A program made the translations under genes and the position numbers. A stretch of DNA of 64,000 nt from Acidobacteriaceae bacterium KBS 89 (GTDB lineage: Bacteria; Acidobacteriota; Terriglobia; Terriglobales; Acidobacteriaceae), in assembly GCA_000381605.1 (NCBI GenBank), contig KB906754.1, positions 248,001-312,000 on the forward strand. The letters run 5' to 3'. The notes beneath the pieces are model-generated. The model was given only the letters and a program-made list of their open reading frames with translations. It did not search any database and was not told where the DNA came from. This document shows positions 60,810 to 64,000 of this stretch, in pieces. Within the stretch, counting starts at the first letter, position 1. The number at the start of each line of letters is the position of its first letter.

Positions 60810-61795
60810 TATTTGGGCAACGCAGTAGCCGCAAGAATGTCCGCAACCACCCGGTCAGTGTCGAAGCCCTCGAGTTCAGCCTCAGGTCGAAGCACCAACC
60901 GATGTCGCATTACCGGCACAGCAGCCTGCTTCACATCGTCCGGAATCAGGAAATCACGCCCGTCCCGTGCGGCATAGGCCTTCGACACAATCAGCAAACT
61001 CGCCGAAGCACGTGGCGACGCACCCAGCGAAAGCGCTGGCCATTCGCGAGTACGCCGCACAACCGCCAGCAGGTAGTCAAAGATCACCGGCTCGACCTTG
61101 ATCGCCCGAATCTCCCGCCTCGCTGCGGCCAGGATGGATAGCCCCACCGGCTCAATCGCCATCAACTCCAGGTCTCTTGCCTCAAGGCTCACATGATGCC
61201 GCTCCAAAATGCTTCGTTCATCCGCCAACGAAGGATAACCAACCTTGATCTTGATCAAAAAACGATCCAGTTGCGCCTCCGGCAGCGGATACGTGCCTTC
61301 AAACTCAAGAGGATTCTGCGTCGCAAACACTGTGAAGTAGTCGTCCAGCGAATGTGCTTCGCCATCCATCGTCACCTGCCGCTCCTCCATACTTTCGAGC
61401 AGCGCCGCCTGCGTGCGTGGAGGCATGCGGTTGATTTCATCGGCCAACAAAAACTGCGTGAACACCGGCCCTTTATGCAACGAAAATTCGTTTGTCTTCG
61501 GCGAAAATACAGTTGTTCCCAGAATGTCTGCAGGCATCATGTCTGGCGTACCCTGCACCCTGCGAAAGACCAGCGAAAGAAATCGTGCCAGCGTCTTCAC
61601 TGCAAGCGTCTTCGCGACGCCGGGCACCCCCTCGACCAGCGCATGGCCTCCGCACAACAATGTCAGCAGCGCCTGCTCTATCAACTCCTGCTGTCCTGCA
61701 ATCACTCGCCCCATCTGTTCGCGTCCCTGCTCAAACAATTGCAGCGCCGCCTGTACCTGTTGGACTTCGCCGCCTGTTGTCTCCAGTTCACTCAC
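60809..61795 (-). CDS. moxR: MoxR-family AAA+ ATPase
   Basis: A 328-residue cytoplasmic ATPase: Walker A GVPGVAKT (about 57-64), sensor-type DILGTTVFSPKTNEF, Walker B LLADEINRMPPRTQAAL, the arginine-finger region (ATQNPLEFEGTYPLPEAQLDRF) and a C-terminal lid. MoxR proteins drive maturation of enzymes or envelope complexes together with von Willebrand-A-type partners such as the DUF58 protein next door. The start is GTG 61795. It follows the DUF4350 gene by one base. Confidence 0.95.
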   Translation of the reverse strand: MSELETTGGEVQQVQAALQLFEQGREQMGRVIAGQQELIEQALLTLLCGGHALVEGVPGVAKTLAVKTLARFLSLVFRRVQGTPDMMPADILGTTVFSPKTNEFSLHKGPVFTQFLLADEINRMPPRTQAALLESMEERQVTMDGEAHSLDDYFTVFATQNPLEFEGTYPLPEAQLDRFLIKIKVGYPSLADERSILERHHVSLEARDLELMAIEPVGLSILAAARREIRAIKVEPVIFDYLLAVVRRTREWPALSLGASPRASASLLIVSKAYAARDGRDFLIPDDVKQAAVPVMRHRLVLRPEAELEGFDTDRVVADILAATALPK

Positions 61796-61796
61796 T

Positions 61797-62999
61797 CTAG
61801 TTCGCTCCCTTCAATGTCGTCCGCACCGTAAGTCCGGAGCGTATTCCCTCAACCAAATCGCGCTGGTCGCGGTCAAGCGCCTTCACCAGCTCCAATGTAC
61901 TCGCCAGCGTCACGGCATGGTGCTCGGTCTCAGCCGCCTGGGCGAGATGTTCCCCGAGCCTGTTCCACCTTCCGCCAAGTCTCTCCTCCACCGCGTGGAC
62001 AATGGCCTCCGGCGTGGCTCGAAGAACTTCACGCGGAACTCCACATTGCTCCTCAAGAAACTTCAGCAGCCGGCGTCGCGCACCATCGACTGCAGCCTGC
62101 GTTGCTCCGGCCTTCCCGTACAGCCGTCCCATCGACTCGGCAAACTCCAGAGGGGAGCTCCGCGGCACGCGCACGGGCAGGCGGATCGGTCCATTTCGCC
62201 TGCCGAAGCTCAGCACCAGCAGCACCCCGACCACCCCACACTGCCAGGCAATCTGGCGGAGCGGCAGCCCCTTGGCCGTGTCCCACAACGACGCACGCTC
62301 TCCATGAAAATACTCATCGAACAACACGCGCCGGTCTGCATCGCCCAGACTGGCCAACACCAGCTTCAAACTGGCGTCCTCTTTTAGTCCCCGATTGGTC
62401 ATAGGCAGCGGCGAACTCCACCAGATCACGTCTCCCGCCCCGTATTTGTAGCTGACAACGACCGCATCATTTCCACACAACTGCGAAACCCGGAATCTCG
62501 GCCCCTCTGCCGCCCAACGAATATCGTCCGCAAGAGAGACCTTTCCCACCCGAGCCAGGGGACCCTGTCCTTCCGGTATCGAAGAGCAAAGCTTGCCGTA
62601 AACCCGGGTCGGAGCGTCAGTCTTTCCATCGGGGAGAAAATAGGCGCCGTCTTTTCCAGTCGCCAGTACCCTGCCACCTCGCGAGAGAAAGTCCGCAATC
62701 TGCTCCTGCACCTGTTTGGCATTCTCTGTCGGAAAATTTGACCCAGCCAAAATCAGCGTTGCCTTCACGGCGTCAACATTTTTCAGGTCTCCAGGAGGAG
62801 CCTCCCACCGCTCGACCCCATACCCGAGCTCTCCGAGCGCAAGGTAAGCCGCCTTCGTGCCGGCAGACCCACTGTTGTAGGTTGTTGGCGCAGGATTGGA
62901 ATCGTCTGTTGCCGGAGAAAACATACTGAACGCAACAATCAGCACGATCATCCCGCTAAGAATCCAGAGCACAATCCGCCGATCGCGAGTCGCAGTCAT
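61797..62999 (-). CDS. DUF4350 membrane protein
   Basis: A 400-residue protein with an N-terminal membrane helix (IVLWILSGMIVLIVAFSMF), a DUF4350 domain (about 37-205, with YNSGSAGTKAAYLALGELGY and the GATase-like RGGRVLATGKDGAYFL) and a second helix near residue 247-265 (IAWQCGVVGVLLVLSFGRRNG), then a helical cytoplasmic part. Function unknown; gene order DUF4129-DUF4350-MoxR-DUF58 is common. ATG 62999 overlaps the preceding stop; GAGGAG is upstream; GTG 63002 is the alternative start. Confidence 0.85.
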   Translation of the reverse strand: MTATRDRRIVLWILSGMIVLIVAFSMFSPATDDSNPAPTTYNSGSAGTKAAYLALGELGYGVERWEAPPGDLKNVDAVKATLILAGSNFPTENAKQVQEQIADFLSRGGRVLATGKDGAYFLPDGKTDAPTRVYGKLCSSIPEGQGPLARVGKVSLADDIRWAAEGPRFRVSQLCGNDAVVVSYKYGAGDVIWWSSPLPMTNRGLKEDASLKLVLASLGDADRRVLFDEYFHGERASLWDTAKGLPLRQIAWQCGVVGVLLVLSFGRRNGPIRLPVRVPRSSPLEFAESMGRLYGKAGATQAAVDGARRRLLKFLEEQCGVPREVLRATPEAIVHAVEERLGGRWNRLGEHLAQAAETEHHAVTLASTLELVKALDRDQRDLVEGIRSGLTVRTTLKGAN

Positions 63000-63979
63000 C
63001 ACGTGCTCCTCAGCTCCTCAAACAAGACCACCGCGCTTGCATAGTCGCTCTCCGCCGCCGGCCGCAACCCATACCAGATGCGCTCAAACAGTTGTGTCAG
63101 CCTCCGCAGCCTCTGTTGCGTCCCCGAACCTGGCTCCAACAGCTGCAGGTACTCCCGTGGCGTACGCGCCCGGTTCTGCCGCCACAGTTTGCGGCCTTCC
63201 ATCATCACAATCGTCGCCCAATACAGACAATGCACTGCAGCGCGCCAGTCCTGCCGCGCTGCTTCGGTCCGTGCCATCTCCGCCCAGTTGTCCGACTCCT
63301 TCTGCCATACCTCCGCAATCCCGCTCGACTCAATGCGCACCGCCAGCCGCTGCCGTTGCATCGTCTGAAATACCCACGTCAGCAAACCAGCGGCAGCGAG
63401 CGTGATCGAACCCCACTCGATCACCGGAACCAACCATGGCGACCGCTTTCCAAATCGCGATACGCCACCAAACACTTCATTCACCCATTGCCAAAACTTC
63501 GCAATCTGTCGTTCTATATAGGACTGTTGTGACACTGTCCGAAACTCTGGCCGCAACAAAACGTCATCGGCTTTCTTCCGAGCGGCCGAAAAAACGTCAC
63601 CAGATCTCCGCGCAGCATCATCCGAATAAGCAGCATCCTCGTTCAGGCGCGTCATAACCTCCTGCAACATCTTCTCTCTGCCTGGTAGTTTTGCGTTATT
63701 TGCGCTTGAGAGCGCTTCACGCAGCCATGACCACTCTGTTCGAAAGTCATATCCTTCAATGCGTTCGTCTTCGCCAACTTTTTTCGCATCGCATTCAGCG
63801 GCACTCTTCTGGCAGACTTGAACCAATGCTCTCAGGTTTTCGAGATGCGCCCGATACTCGGCGACGGTCACTGCATGGGCGCCCTTGAGTTCTTCCGGCG
63901 CATCGACTCGCATCTGCGCTGCCGCAGAAACAGCGATCAGCAATATGCCAGTAAGAAATATTTTGGGCTGCGGTGGCAT
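62999..63979 (-). CDS. DUF4129 membrane protein
   Basis: A 326-residue protein: signal-like N-terminus (IFLTGILLIAVSAAAQ), a periplasmic helical region (about 25-175), one membrane helix (about 188-207, VPVIEWGSITLAAAGLLTWV) and a cytoplasmic DUF4129 domain (about 225-326, WAEMARTEAARQDWRAAVHCLYWATIVMMEGRKL ... ERIWYGLRPAAESDY). The end has the family's typical R..TQLFE...YG. It is the first gene of the MoxR-type operon inside the window; more genes may precede it beyond the edge. Confidence 0.85.
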   Translation of the reverse strand: MPPQPKIFLTGILLIAVSAAAQMRVDAPEELKGAHAVTVAEYRAHLENLRALVQVCQKSAAECDAKKVGEDERIEGYDFRTEWSWLREALSSANNAKLPGREKMLQEVMTRLNEDAAYSDDAARRSGDVFSAARKKADDVLLRPEFRTVSQQSYIERQIAKFWQWVNEVFGGVSRFGKRSPWLVPVIEWGSITLAAAGLLTWVFQTMQRQRLAVRIESSGIAEVWQKESDNWAEMARTEAARQDWRAAVHCLYWATIVMMEGRKLWRQNRARTPREYLQLLEPGSGTQQRLRRLTQLFERIWYGLRPAAESDYASAVVLFEELRST

Positions 63980-64000
63980 TAGTCTATGCCAGCTCCGCAG

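Overview
The window looks like chromosomal DNA of an acidobacterium of the class Terriglobia (Granulicella, Edaphobacter or Terriglobus type). The best evidence is two copies of a gene pair typical of that phylum: a PadR-family regulator directly followed by a very large orphan permease of the ADOP family (acidobacterial duplicated orphan permease). A Cna-type/TonB-dependent outer-membrane receptor, DUF3761-type secreted proteins, M28 peptidases, a high G+C content and MenG-type quinone synthesis fit the same group. The genus is inference. I see no phage, plasmid, insertion sequence or CRISPR array.

Layout. 1-9.9 kb: a cut-off lipoprotein, an M28 peptidase, an oxidative-stress pair (perR-katG with a PerR-type operator), an acyltransferase, nadA with a DUF2203 gene, and a tatB-tatC-glutaminyl-cyclase-like operon. 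10-20.4 kb: a proline/alanine-repeat secreted protein, terC, nadB, aroB-menG, an MFS transporter, a CDF cation exporter with an unusually long cytoplasmic part, and a divergent lactate/malate-dehydrogenase-like enzyme. 20.4-25.5 kb: a frameshifted cupin gene, a Tat-exported enolase-superfamily protein, and PadR/ADOP pair 1. 25.7-30.7 kb: a PASTA protein facing rsmB, fmt, def and aroC. 30.7-41 kb: a GT39-like membrane glycosyltransferase, a small membrane protein plus Kef-type antiporter, a VOC/ribbon-helix-helix fusion opposite an FAD monooxygenase, two unknown secreted proteins and an amidohydrolase. 41-51 kb: a repeat-rich gap, a YhaM-like HD protein, a SurA-like chaperone with a long disordered tail, a C-terminal processing protease, tRNA-Gly(CCC), a strongly structured gap and the TonB-dependent receptor. 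51.8-57 kb: PadR/ADOP pair 2, a small secreted protein, a DUF3179 membrane protein and a Lys-rich secreted peptide. 57.5-64 kb: an RDD / SpoIIM-like / DUF58 / MoxR / DUF4350 / DUF4129 locus.

How the genes work together. nadA and nadB supply NAD synthesis from aspartate; aroB and aroC are shikimate-pathway steps; def, fmt and rsmB form a translation-maturation block; SurA, Ctp and the TonB receptor belong to envelope biogenesis; TatBC exports RR-signal proteins, of which the enolase-superfamily protein is a visible candidate. PerR and KatG form one peroxide-response unit.

The most interesting non-gene signals are (i) about ten genes whose only promoter-like -10 hexamer ends 6-11 bases before the start codon, suggesting leaderless mRNAs; (ii) a nested inverted repeat plus a 12-bp hairpin between tRNA-Gly and the receptor gene; (iii) a GTTGCA microsatellite, a string of four hairpins and helically spaced ACCAC repeats between two convergent genes; and (iv) divergent start codons only 9 bases apart in the MoxR-type locus. 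No wholly new defence or biosynthetic system is evident.
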